Shown: piece by piece, positions 1-11,100 of the stretch
Numbering within the stretch: position 1 is the stretch's first letter
Layout of the letters: each line of letters starts with the position of its first letter
From: Opitutaceae bacterium
GTDB taxonomy: Bacteria; Verrucomicrobiota; Verrucomicrobiae; Opitutales; Opitutaceae
Assembly: GCA_031266495.1 (NCBI GenBank)
Contig: JAISAX010000581.1
Location: 1 to 19,862 of the forward strand
Direction: 5' to 3'
DNA length: 19,862 nucleotides
The notes under the pieces: model-generated
What the model saw: the letters and a program-made list of their open reading frames with translations, nothing else
Databases searched by the model: none
What the model was told of the DNA's origin: nothing
Program-made: the position numbers and the translations under genes

Positions 1-2140
1 ATCATACAGATAACCCAAATCGCCCGCTGGCGTGCGCTTTTGCGCAAGGCGTCCGTAGTTGTCGTATCCATACGTTTCCCACCACTGGTTGATGTTGTTG
101 GCGTCGGTAAGGGTTTGACTGATACGGCGTCCGCCAGCATCATAGGTAAACGTTGCTTTCATCGCTCCTCGTGCCAAGACGGCGGTGGAGGGTGTTTGGG
201 CGATGAGACGACCGAATCCGTCATAGGTGAAGGTGACGGTTTCTCCATTGAAGTCAGTCTTGGACGCCAGCGAACCATCGGGGTTGTAAGCGTAACTTTC
301 GGTTTGGCCTCCGGGGAGCGTGCGGGTGGCACGTTGGCCAGCGGTGTTGTAAGTGTAGCTGGTTTTGCGGCCTTCGGCATCGATCTGCGCGGTTTGGCGT
401 CCAAGGTCGTCGTAGGCAAAGCTCGTCGCCTGCTGCGCGGCATCGAAAATCGCAGCGAGACGCCCGGCTTCGTCGTAAATGTAGCGCGTGGTTTTGCCCT
501 CGGCATCAATGGTGGCGGTGCGGCGACCGAGTTCATCATAGATCGTCGAAGTGCGGGTGCCGTCGGGGAACTGGGTTTCGGTGCGACGGTTACCCGCGTC
601 GTAGTAGTGCCTGGTGATGTTGCCAGCAGCGTCGGTGACGGCACTCAGGTTCCCCGCGGCATCATAGGTGCTGCGGGTCACTTGCCCAGTGGGGCTGGTG
701 ACTTTTGTCCGGCGTCCGGCTCCGTCGTACTCGTAGGTGGTGCGATTGCCTAGTGCGTCGGTGGTGGCAGTCACTTGCCCGGCAAGGTCGTATTCGCTGG
801 CGGATGACGGGAGGGGGGAGAGGGGGGCCGTCTCGGCCTCGGCAAGCGTCGCGTGCGTTCCGAGATCCCACGTGGCAACTACCCGCCCCATGCTGTCGTA
901 CCCGGTGCGCGTCCAGTGATTAGCGGAGTCTTTCGTCAAGACGGGATGATTTTCGGCGTCGTACCAGGTTTCTTCGGTGGTGACGGTTTCTCCACTGCCG
1001 GGCGCGGGGTGATGCGTGGTTTTTGTCACGTTGCCCGTTGGATCGTATTCGGTCTCCGTTACACGTCCGGCAGCATCGGTGCTGCGTGACGGTTTTCCGT
1101 TGGCGTTGTATTCGGTGTTCGTGACGGTTCCGTCGGGTTGCGTGGTTTTGATGGCACGGTCCTCGGCATCGTATTCGTAAGCCGTGACGAGGGTTTCCAC
1201 GCCGCTGAGATCGGGCTTGGCAACCCGGCGCGTCTCGGTGGTAACGTTGCCCCGCGAGTCGTAGGCATAGGTGGTTGTATTGCCAGTGGCGTCGGTCTGC
1301 GTCAGCAGGCGGTCGGAGCCGTCGTAAGTGCTGGTCGTGATGCGCCCTGTGGCATCGACCAGGCGCAGCAGGTTGCCTCGACTGTCGTAGGCATCGAACT
1401 TCGTTTCGTGGCCGAGCGCATCGGTCATTGTCGTGGGCAAACCACTACTTGTATAAGTGTTTTGCGTGGCGCGACCAAGGGCATCGGTGATGGTCGTCGG
1501 GTTGCCCTTGTCGTTGTAGGCGGTGGTAGTGGCGTGGCCCAGGTGATTTTCCTCGCGGGTCACGTTTCCTTTGGCGTCGTATGCGTAACGGGTGATGCGG
1601 CCTAGCGGGTCAACCTGTCGGGTGACAGAGTTGGGATTTTGCGTATCGGTGAACTCGTAGTCGGTGATGCCGCCATCGGGATTGATCGTACGGGTGACGT
1701 TGCCCTCGGCGTCGTAGTGATGCTCGGTCACGTAACCGAGACGGTTTTTTATTTTTTCGATACCGGCGGAGGTGTCGTGCTCGAAGGTGACAGGATTGCC
1801 GTGGGCATCGGTCTGCTTGATGAGGCGGCCTTGCTCGTCGTATTCGGTACGCATTACGAGGGTGCCACTAGGATCGATGATGTCCTTGAGGAAATGCGTC
1901 AGGTGCTCGTCCCTCGGATCGGTGGAAGTGGTGTAGTAGTCGAAGGTGGTGGTTTCAGCGGCACGGTTGGCCACGCCAACCAGGTCGCCGTGGGCATCGT
2001 ACACGTAGTCGATTTCAGCGCCGTAGGGATCGGTGATGTGGCTGACGCGGCCCTGGGCGTCGCGGTGGATCAAAACAGATTGGCCGCTGCTGTGCGTGAT
2101 TTGGTCGATGCGTCCGGTTGCGCCGTTGCGGATGACTTCC
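1..2140 (-). repeat. RHS/YD-repeat core, about 30 units
   Basis: Units of roughly 20-22 codons share the pattern (T)xxYDxxGRxxxxTDxxGx, for example TRYAYDAKGNVTREENHLGH and TTYEYDGAGRRTKVTSPTGQ. They run without a break to the left edge, where the last readable unit is YGYDNYGRLAQKRTPAGD. In known RHS/teneurin proteins these units wind into a beta-sheet shell. The conserved RHS core end and any variable C-terminal domain are outside the window. Confidence 0.93.
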
Positions 2141-5100
2141 AGCTTGTTGCCAACGGTGTCGGTGATGCTGATCAGGCCAAGGTGTTCGTCGATGACGTAA
2201 ATAGTGCCGTCCTCGGCGGTGTAACGGAAGCGGGTAGGATTGAAAAGGGAAGAGGAGCCGCCGTAACCGTAGCCGTAATCGTCATACGGATCGTAATAAT
2301 CGTAGCCGCCTTCGTCTTCGGTGAGCTGCACGGGCGTGCCGCCGGACCAGTCGTAACCACTGACGGCGGCCTTGAAGGGGGCGCCGCCTTCGGTGTCGAA
2401 GTAGAGCGTTCCTTTGGTTCGGGCGTTGGCGGGCGTGAAGTTGAAATATACCTCGCCAATGGGCGCGCCAAGGTTGCTGTTCGTGCCGCCGGGTCCGCGC
2501 ACGGTGACCTCGAAGGTCGCCATGCTGTCGTCAGGGAAACTCAGCGTGATGAGGTGCTTTTTGGACGGATTGATCGTGTAACGGCTCATGCCAAGCATGC
2601 CGCCTTCCACGTCCTGCCGCCACTCTTCGCCAATGGGACGGTTCTTGGTCAGCTTCAGGGTGTTGAGCGCGATGTTCCAGCCGTATCCAAAATCTCCCTG
2701 CGTGTGGCGGTCGCGACTGTCGTAGGTGCGCGTCACCTCCACGGGCAACCCGGCCAGCGGCAGAGACAGGTCTTTGAAGGCGATGGCAAAGTTGCCGACC
2801 TTGCGCTTGCCGTCGATGGTGATGCGGGCGGTGTCGGAGGTGCCGGCGGGCGTGGTGTTGCCGCTGGTGTAGGCGGCGATGCGCAGGTCGTAGTCGCCGT
2901 TGCGCAGCAGCGACGGATCAAGGGTGCCGAGGGGGGCGGGAGTGGAGGTGGCGGGGTCGCCAAGCGAGCCGGTAGCCGTGGCGAAGGGCGTCCATTGTGC
3001 GCCGGTTTCACCCACGCGGCGGTACTGGAGGGCATAATACGCGAGGCCGGGCACGTGAACGATGCCGGTGATTTCAACCGGAGCGGTGATTTCAGTCGTG
3101 TCGGCGGAGGGGGGGGGGGAGGGGAGGGTGAGGGTGCTGCCTTCGGGGAGTTCGTTGCCGGTCTGGCCGGGGGCAAGGACGGTGAAGGAGCCGGGCGTGG
3201 CCTCGATTTCGTTGCCGGAAGCGTTGCGGGCGATGACTCGCAGGGTGTACGCGCCGGGTTCGATGTCACGAAATTCCCAATACCAGGGAGCGGCATGAGT
3301 TATCTGCCGGCGCTCCACGGGAGCGGAGGCGGGGCCGGTGAGGATGTATTCGACGGTGATGGTCGCGTTGGAGGTGTCGGTGGCGATGGATTCGACATAA
3401 AGGTCCACCGAGTTTTTTTGCAGATAGCCGGCGGGATAGAAGGGCGAGAGGGAGAGGGAACCGTTTGCGCCGGGGCCGCTGCCGGGGTTGGTGTTTTCAG
3501 CGGGCAGGACAGTGACGGTGGTGCTGGCCGTGGCAGTGAGTTCGCCATCGGTGGCGGTAAGGGTGAGCGTGTACGTTCCCGCTTTTTTGAAGGTAAACAG
3601 GGTCGTCAGCGCGGAGGGTTCGGCGATGGCGAGACCGCTGGCCGGACCGGTGAAGCTCCATGTGGTCGCGAGTGAGCCGGGATCGGCAGGCAGGCCGTCG
3701 TCGGCGGCGGCTCCGGAGACGTTGATGGCCTGGCCTTGTGTGACGGTAAAGGCGTCGGGTACGGCGACGGCGGGCGGCTGGTTGGCGGGGGAGGGGGGGG
3801 GAGTCGTCGTGACCGTGAGGGTGACGTCGGCGTAGCCGGTGAGTTCGCCGTCATGCGCGGTGAGTCGCAGGGTGTAGTCGCCGGGGATGTCGTTGAGGGT
3901 GACGGTAGTTTCGGCGGCGTCGGGCGTGCCGAAGGGGGCGGTGCCGCCGTCGGGCGCCGTCAGGATGGTCCAGGCGAGGGTGAGCGCGCCGGGATCGGAG
4001 GGCAGGCCGTCGTCAGTGGCGAAACCGCGAAGGGTGAGCGTGCCGCCTGGCGGGGGGGGGGGGGGAGGGGCGATGCTGACGAGCGGAGCACGGTTGTCCG
4101 GTTCGGTGACGCGGACGGCGAGCGTGGCGGTGCCGGTGAGTTCGCCGTCGTCGGCAGTAAGGCGCAGGGTGTAGTCGCCGGTGGCCGGGAAGGTCATCGT
4201 GGCCTCAATGGCGTGCGTCTCTTGTGCGATGTTATTGGATACGGATGCGGTGGCCGGAGCAATGGTCACGTCGGCGGGATCGACGCCGGAGGGGGTTTTT
4301 GTGACGGTCCATGCGGTGGCAAGCGCGCCGCCAGGGGGGGGGGGGAGGGGCAGCGCGTCGTCTATCACGATGGCGGTGGCGCGCAGCGGCGTGCCAAGCG
4401 GGATGCTTATCGCTTCCCCGACAAAAACCATCGGGGCGGCGTTGCCGGGGGCGGTCACGGTGACGGTGATTTCGTCGTAACCGGTGAGTTCGCCGTCGTC
4501 GGCAGTGAGGCGCAGTTTGTAAACGCCTTCGGCGCTGAAGGTGAGCGCGTAGTCAAACTCGTCGATGGCATCAGGCGCGGCCTTGATGGCGACGGCGCCT
4601 CCGGCGGGTGCGGCAAGGGTTTCCCATCCGGCGGTGAGGACGCCGCCGGCAGGCAGGCCGTCGTCGGCAACAAAGGCGGGGATGCGCAGGATGCCGTTGC
4701 GCGGAAGCGTGACGGAAGCGTCCGTGCCATCGCCGAGGCTGACCCAGGGGGCCGTGTTTTCCGGCGGGCCGATGATGACGGTGAGCGTGGCGGCGCCGGT
4801 CAGGTAGTCGGCGCCGTCGAGGTGTTCTGTAATGGAAAGCTGGATAACATACGTGCCTTCGGCGGGAAAACGGATTTGGCGCTTGAGGGTGTTTTGCGGG
4901 TCGGCGGGATTGGGCGCGAGCGTGACGGCGGCGGGCGCGATGCCGGGGGGCGTGGAGAGGATCGTCCATTCGCGACGGTAGGTGCAGCCAACGGGCTGGC
5001 CGTCGTCGGAAAACGCGCCTTCGAGGTTGAGCGTGGTGTAGAGCGGAAGCCGGAGCGGGGTTCCGGTGTTGTCTCCCAGGCTGACCCTGGGGGCCTGGTT

Positions 5101-8100
5101 GGGGCCGGGCTGGAGGGTGACGGTGAGGTCGGCGCAACCGGCGAGCGCTCCGTCGGTGACAGTGAGGCGCAGGACGTAGGTGCCGGGTCCGCTGAAGGTC
5201 ATGGTGGTGTCGGGCGCGTCCGGGTTGCCAAAGGTGATGGCGGGGCCGGATACGCGGGTCCAGCGGCAGGTGAGCGTGGCGGGGTCGGTCGCGGGGTCGT
5301 GCGTGATTTGCGGCGCGGGCAGGGCGATGGGCGAGCCGGAGGGTATCGTCACGCCGGGCGGATCGAAGGCGACGGCGGGCGCGGTCTTTTGCGAGGCGGT
5401 GACGTTGACCGTGATTTGCGCCGTGCCGGTGAGTTCGCCGTCACTGGCGGCCAGTTGCAGGATGTAGAGGCCGGGCGCGGAAAAGCTGACGGTGCTCTCG
5501 GCGGCGTCGGGCGCGGCAAAGAGCGCGGTGCCGGGACCGGAGATTTTTGTCCAGCGATGGGTCAGCGTGGCGCCGACCGGCAGGCCGTCGTCGGTGACGA
5601 GCGCGCGGAGCGTGAGAATGGCGTTTTGCGGGATGTCGGGCGCGGTGCCGAGCCGGACAACAGGGGCCTTGTTGGCGGCGGGCAGGACGGTGACAAGGAT
5701 GTCGTCATGCGCGGCGAGCGCTCCGTCGTCGGCTGTAAGGCGGAGTTGATACACACCGTGCTTGCTGAAGCTGACGGTGGTTTCGGCGGCGGCGGAGTCG
5801 CTGAAGGTAACAACGCCTCCGGACGGCCCGGCCACGAGCGTCCAGAGCAGCGTCGGGGTCGGCAGCGGCTGGTCGTCGTCGGTGACGTACGCGGGGATGG
5901 CCAGCGTGTCCTCGACGGTGATCGTGATGTCCTCGGGCAGAAAGACCGACGGGGCTTTGTTCGGCGAGGGCTGGACGGTGATCGTCACCTCGTCGAAAAC
6001 CGTCCGGGCCGGATTGCCGGGGTCGCCGGGATCGGTGGCGGTGAGCCTCAGCGTGTAGTCGCCAGCGGCGGGGAAGCGGGCTCCGGTGACGGGAGACGCG
6101 GCGTCCGTAAAGGTGACGGCGGACGGGCCAACGCCTTCGGGAGCGGACACGACCGTCCATGCAGTGGAAAGCCGATACGAAACAAAATGCCCTTCGGTGA
6201 CGGAGCCGCGGAGATTGGCCGTTGTCCCGAAGGGAATGATACGGTCGTCTCCGGCGGAAACGGTGATGGGCAGGGCAAGGCCCTCGACGCACTTGCCGAC
6301 GGCGCCGAGGTCATAAATGGCGGTAACTTCCCCGGCAGTCAGGGCGCGGGAGTAGAGGGCCAGTTCGTCGATGGAGAATCCGGAGAGGTCGCCGAAACGG
6401 AACCCTCCGTCGGTGGCGTCGTCGGAGAGAGTGTAAGCGTTGTCGATTTTCAGTTCGCCGTTGATGTAGGTGCGCAGGAGGGAGTTTTCCTTGTCGTAAA
6501 TAACGGCGACGTGCGTCCAGCCGGAGGAATACCACCAAGTGTAACCCTCGTAGTAGTTGTCGGTCGGATAAAAATCCGTGTAATTTCCGTAATAACTTTC
6601 GTGGTAGATGGAGGCTTTCAGGTTATTCCAGCGCCAGAGATAACCTTCGGCATAATCGGAAGTCGGCTTGATCCAGGCTTCCACGGAGAAGCTGCCGTTG
6701 CGGGCGAGAGCCAGGGCGGAGGTGTCGGCAACGGTGGCGGGCGGAGCGTAATAGTCGGTGAAGTTGAGCGCCTCGTTGACCATTCCGGAAGTGTACTTGA
6801 AATCGCCTGACACATCATGGCCGCCAATGATATCCTCGCCGCTGCCATCGCCGGGCCACCAGGCAACGATGCCATCGGGGCGGCTGGAGCCGGCACAGTC
6901 GCCGCCGGCGACGACCACGGTGATCTCGTCGGATGTTTCTCTCAGGACACCCGCAATCACAGCGGATGCCGTGAGCGCCAGTTTGTAGGTGCCTGGCGTG
7001 GTAAACATGGCGTTGGATTCGGCATATTGCGGGCTGATCAACCGAACTTCGCCAGGACCCGAAACAACGGACCAGCGAATGCCGCGTTCATCCCCCATGG
7101 CGACATCGGCAAAATCGACCCTCCCGTTCAAATCAACGAGTGTGTTCGAGGATGTATAAATATCAGGACCGGCATCGACGGCGACGCGGGCGATCTCGCC
7201 CCGACAAATGGCGCGGGTGAGACCAAGGTAAAGGTTGGGCAGGTCGTCCGAGTTACGCACGAAGAAATAGTCCGCCTCGTCGGCGACAACGCTCCGCATC
7301 AGGTCTTCGTCCACGTACTCCCCCAGTGCGACCGAGATGATGCGGATGCCCGCCTCCCGGGCGAGCCGGGCCTGTTCCTGCGCCTCCGAACGACCGGAAC
7401 CACCATCCGAAAGGAGGATTATGACCTGTGTGGTTCCCTCACGGACATTGGCGGTCAATTCTTCGCGGGCCACCCGTAGCGCATCGGCAATGTTGGTGCC
7501 TTCCCACTCTCCCACCTGGTCGATCGCGGAGAGAATTCTCTCGTAATTGGAGGTAAGCCCTTGGAGGAGACGCGCCCACGAGCCGAAAGCGACGATGCCG
7601 CCCCGATCATAAAGATACTCCAGTTGCTCCAGAAACTGCCGGGCCGCCGTCTGCTCGTTCTCAATCGCACTCCACGGCATGGAGCTGGAATCGTCCAGCA
7701 CCACCATTACATCGGTGGCGATACGGGCGTTGCCAGTGCCGCAGGTGGCCCAGACGGTGATGTCATCGTAGCTGATAAATTCGCCATCGGTGGCAGTCAG
7801 GCGCAGAACGTAGCGGCCGGGCTGCTGGAAGGTGGCGGTGGTATCAAAGGAAAACGGATCGGAGAAAAAGACCTGGCCTTCGCCAGTCACCTTGCTCCAG
7901 GAGTAAACCAGCGGGCCGTGTGGCAGGGTGTCGTCCTCGACAGAACCGAGCAGCGGCGTCACCGGGTCGTTCATGCTTGCGGTGATGTCATCCTTGCCCT
8001 CGTCGGTGAAGAGCCGCGCATTGACGAGCGGGGGCTGGTTGGCTGCTTCGGATGTGATGGTGATTCTTACCGAATCCGCAGAGGGAAGCTCCCCGTCGGA

Positions 8101-11100
8101 GGCGTTGAGCCTGAACTCGTAATTTCCCGGAGCAGAGGCGAAAACGACGGAGTCGGCGGAGAAGGTGTCGGACGGGCGGATATTGTCCCGGCTGCCGGTC
8201 GGAGCAGTGATTTCGACGGCAGGACCGGCGATCTGAATCCATTCCCAGGAAAGGGTGGCCGAGGGCAACGCATCATCGGAAATCGTACCCTGAAGCTGAA
8301 TATCCTGGGAAGCGGCCTGCAACGAGAGGGAATCGAAATAAACATCGAGATAAGAGTCGGAGCCGGTCCATTCGCCGACAAGGCGCACACCGATGGAACG
8401 GGTGCCGACGGGAGCAGTCCGGGAATCGGCGACCAGTACCCACGCGATGGATGTGGAATTGAGCTGGAGAACCTGGGTGGCAAGGACGGCAGAGCTGGTG
8501 CCGGCTGAGCGATATTCGATTTCGATGCGCGGACTGTCCATGCGGGTGCTCTCTTCCTTGACCCGCGCCCAGGCGCTGAAGACAAAGATTTGCCGTCCGG
8601 CGTCGATTTCGGAGGCATAGGCGGAAACATCCACGACCTGGACAAGCCCGGCGCTGTCCTGATTGCTACCGGAGGTGGCAAAATAGCGGGAGCCGGATTG
8701 GGCAGAGGGAGACCCCGTGCGTGTGGTCCAGCTACCGTTGACCGAAGTCCAGCCGTTGAGCGAATCTTCGGCGCCGGGATTGACGAGCAGATTTTCCGAA
8801 AGGTTTGAACCGAAGGAGATGATCTGATCAGGCCCGGCGTCAACGGAGGGGGGCTGGTTGGGGTTGCCGAAGAAGACTTCGCAGGTGTCTTCGCTTTGGA
8901 GTTCTCCGTCGTGGGCGGTGAGGCGGAAGACATATGTGCCGTCCTTGCTGACGGTGACAGTGGTGGAGGTGGCGTCGGGCGTAGTGAAGATGGCACTACC
9001 TCCGGACGAACCGCGGACGAGCGACCATTGCGCGGCCAAGGAACCGGGCGGATTGGGGCGTCCGTCGTCGGTGGCATTGCCGAAGAGCGCGGTGGCGTGG
9101 CCGGAAACCGATTGATCGGGGCCGGCATCGACAACGGGAGCTTCGTTGACGGGCAACACAAGGATCGTGACGCGGCCCGCAACCGGCGCGGGGCCGGCAA
9201 CCGTGGCGTTGACCGTGAAATCAAGTGCATAGGCGCCGGCCTGCGAGTGGACGTAGGTAAGCGCGGGGGCTGTGCCGGTGAGCGTGCCGGAGCCGGCGGG
9301 CAGCGGGGCGACGTCAAAGGTGACGGGCAGTCCGCGGCTGTCGGAGCCGGACAACACGAAGGAAACGGGAACGTTTTCGGTGGTGGTCACCGTTTGCGAA
9401 ATCGCGGCAAGGACAGCGCCGGAGTCGGCGACGTTGATGGTAATCGTGGCCTCGGCGGACTGGCGGGCGGCGTCGCCGGAACCGGACGTCACGCGGAACG
9501 TGAACGTATCCGTGCCGGCAAAACCGTACGCCGGCCTGTAAACAAGGCCGGGGAGGCCGTCGCCGTCGAGCGCGAGCGTGCCGTGAGAGGGTTGCGAGGT
9601 GAGAACATACGCGACCGGTTCGCCGAGCGCGCGCGGATCGTATCCGCTCAATTCGATCTGCATCGGCGTGTCGCGGGGTATGGCGAGTAGTTGCGGATCG
9701 GCTACAGGAATGCCGTCGGCGACGGTGATCGTGTCGCTGTCGGTTGCGGCGGCGGGCCATGCGATGGTAACGATGCGGGTGGTGGTTACGTTGGCGGCAT
9801 TGCGGGCGGTGAGCGTCCAGTCGCCCGCCGTGGTGACGGTGGCGCTGGTCCGGCCTGTCACGTCCATGTCCGCGCCGCCGGGGCCGGTCAGGCGAAGGGA
9901 AACGGCGTTCGTTGTCGTCCAGGTCAGGGTGGCGCTCTGGACGGGTTGCGCGGTGATCGTGTAGGTGTGTGTGCCGGCCGCGAGGTTGGTGACGGGGGCG
10001 GTCCCGGTGGCGTCGGCGGAGGAGAGTCCGAGGCCGGATACGCTCACGGCGGAAGCGTTCGCGGAGGTCCATGTGATTGTCGAGTCCAGGGGGGCAATGC
10101 CGGTGGAGGGCGTGGCCGTGATGCTCGCGGCCGGGGCGGGAATGGCGGCGGCGGCAAAGGCGTCGATCGTGGCGGGGGCCGGGTCGGGATCGGGGTCGGC
10201 GGGGAGGTCGGGGAAGGTGGCGCGGGAGGCCGTCATGTGGAGGGCGGCGGCGACGGTTTTCCCGACAAAATGGCTGTTGCCGTTGAGGGAGAGCCAGCCG
10301 TCCGGAGCCAGGAGGCGTCCGTAAAAAACCGAATCGCCGTTGAGCGAGAGGCCGCGGTCGGCGGCGGCTATGCGCAGTTCGAGCCGGTCAACGTTTTCAA
10401 GGGAGCCGGCCAGTTCGTCGGCGGAGGGAACGTCCGCGAGGCCGGCGGCGTCGCCGCCGGGGGGGGAGGGGGGGGGGGTGAGGGGGAGACCGAACGAACT
10501 GTATGCGTTGACGGATACGTTTTGCGCGGTGGTGACGATGACGGGACCGGCAACCAGGATGCGGCTGCGCGCGTTGAGGACGATTTTCCGGAAATGATAG
10601 CGGGCCGGGGTCGTGTCTTGCGGGCGTCCGATGACGAGGGTGCTCGCGCCGTTGAGCGCGCATTGGCCGTAAACGCCGGGGGGCAGGTGGACCGGACCGG
10701 GGGCGACGTTGAGTTCGATGTCGCGGACTACGCTCCAGTCGGCGGGCGCGTCCATGGAGCCGGGGTAAAAGGCAATGTTCCGGGTTTGCGAGGCGCCGGG
10801 GGTCTCCGGCGGGGCGAGGGCGGGGATCGGGGTCATGGCGGGTTTTTGGGCGACAGCGCCCACCGTGGCCGTCGGCGCCAGGGTGAGCGCGGAGAGGTCG
10901 GGGAGGTGGAGGACGCCGTCGATGCGGGTCTGCTCCGGCAGATAAACCGGGGCGGCGGTCAATATCCGCAACGAACCGCGAAGGGTGTTGGCCTGCTCGA
11001 ACCGGGGCGCGCCGGAAATCCATGCGCCGATCCCGGCCTCCCACGGCAGCGTGTCCGGGGCGGCTTCGATCCCGCTGGCGGGCGTGGAGGGTCCGGAGGA
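1..11100 (-). CDS. Giant PKD/vWA/LamG/RHS-repeat surface protein, main body (C-terminus beyond left edge)
   Basis: One minus-strand frame stays open from the G11 tract at 11,101 to base 1, about 3,700 codons, with no stop. Domains in order: a repeat region (10,800-10,230) resembling DUF7305-type proteins; two Ig-like domains; cadherin/Big_9-like (about 9,730-9,150); PKD; a jelly roll (8,830-8,345); two PKD; vWA (7,750-7,190); PKD; LamG (6,890-6,290); nine PKD-like domains (6,285-3,510); a linker domain; then the RHS entry motif (VEVTRTYDSRD, near 2,740) and about 30 YD repeats. Such proteins are exported adhesins, and RHS shells can enclose a variable C-terminal toxin, which would lie off the left edge. 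No signal peptide or credible start exists in this frame. I infer that it continues the gene starting at 13,086 through the fragment at 11,867-11,101. Five tracts inside it (3,109; 3,793; 4,052; 4,334; 10,459-10,478) are all in frame. Confidence 0.9.
811..827 (+). repeat. G6-AGA-G6 polypurine tract inside a YD repeat
   Basis: The tract is a degenerate relative of the longer ones. On the coding strand it encodes PLSPLPS between HATLAEAETA and SEYDLAG, lengthening one YD unit by about 15 residues without changing frame. Confidence 0.6.
3109..3119 (+). repeat. G11 tract (then A, GGGG), in frame
   Basis: It encodes LPSPPPS between two linker domains of the giant protein. Codons on both sides (positions 3,126 and 3,099) are in the same frame and read sensibly. 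Confidence 0.9.
3787..3801 (+). repeat. G5-A-G9 tract, in frame
   Basis: It encodes TPPPSPAN in the linker between the eighth and ninth tandem PKD-like domains. The frame is the same on both sides. Confidence 0.9.
4052..4070 (+). repeat. G14-A-G4 tract, in frame
   Basis: This is the longest homopolymer seen in the window. It encodes IAPPPPPPPGG in an early loop of the eighth tandem PKD-like domain. It is preceded on the + strand by GCCGCC, as are the tracts at 4,334 and 10,459. Confidence 0.9.
4334..4350 (+). repeat. G12-A-G4 tract, in frame
   Basis: It encodes LPLPPPPGG directly after the IDDALP motif of the seventh tandem PKD-like domain. Sister domains have only a few residues at this loop. 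Confidence 0.9.
6290..6890 (-). other. LamG/concanavalin-like domain within the giant protein
   Basis: The sequence opens with GIVAWWPGDGSGEDIIGGHD and includes SFSVEAWIKP, WTHVAVIYD, YINGELKI and FSIDELALYSRALTAGEVTAIYD, the usual LamG_3 landmarks. It is bracketed by Cys residues (DCAGSS before, VGKC after). It sits between two PKD-like domains, like the vWA domain. Confidence 0.85.
7190..7750 (-). other. vWA domain with complete MIDAS motif
   Basis: Inside the giant protein, VMVVLDDSSSM supplies the DxSxS motif (codons 7,695-7,681). EGTNIADAL supplies the MIDAS Thr and VIILLSDGG the third metal-site Asp. All metal-binding residues are present, so divalent-cation-dependent ligand binding is plausible. 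One Cys precedes it (ATCGTGN) and one ends it (LTRAIC), possibly a disulfide clasp around the domain. Confidence 0.9.
8345..8830 (-). other. Carbohydrate-binding-like jelly roll inserted in a PKD domain
   Basis: The segment starts LLVNPGAEDSLNGWTSVNGS and ends with YLDVYFDSLSLQ, typical of CBM/galactose-binding-like beta sandwiches. On its upstream side is a PKD first strand (SVDAGPDQIISFGSN), on its downstream side the rest of a PKD domain (IQLQGTISDDALPSATLSW). It therefore appears nested within one PKD fold rather than joined end to end. The ligand is unknown. Confidence 0.7.
10230..10800 (-). other. Repeat region resembling DUF7305-type surface proteins
   Basis: Short strand repeats such as GVYGQCALNGASTLVIG, NARSRILVAGPVIVTTAQNVSVNAYSSFG and GWLSLNGNSHFVGKTV have the periodic 'xLNGxSxxxG' pattern of right-handed repeat proteins. 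I recognise the style rather than a precise family. A Pro/Gly run from the G8-A-G11 tract interrupts it. Confidence 0.5.
10459..10478 (+). repeat. G8-A-G11 tract, in frame
   Basis: It encodes LTPPPSPPGG within the repeat region at 10,800-10,230. The frame is the same on both sides (checked at 10,530 and 10,452). Confidence 0.9.

Larger units (their letters stand above)
3510..6285 (-). repeat. Tandem array of nine PKD-like domains
   Basis: Nine units of about 90-105 codons share the order (N)xAPxV...L.G...DDGLP...W(T)...G.Y.LRLTA(D/H)DGEL.G..xITVTV. Approximate boundaries: 6,270; 5,960; 5,680; 5,385; 5,095; 4,765; 4,440; 4,100; 3,785; 3,510. PKD domains are extracellular spacers in large surface proteins. 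The last three units carry the G14, G12 and G9 tracts. Four further PKD-like units lie upstream, at about 9,150-8,870, 8,340-8,050, 8,040-7,750 and 7,190-6,910. Confidence 0.85.

Noticed and set aside
1..2140. CRISPR-like or DNA-level tandem repeat
   Set aside because: The periodicity is at the protein level (YD repeats of about 60-66 bp); the DNA of the units is divergent and has no constant repeat with unique spacers.
1..2800. Contact-dependent or type VI polymorphic toxin locus
   Set aside because: Only the RHS shell is visible; no VgrG, PAAR, toxin domain or immunity gene lies within the window, so the claim cannot be supported.
2931..2936. G6 run at 2,931
   Set aside because: It encodes an ordinary APLG segment, is short, and lacks the G-A-G pattern; not counted with the tract family.
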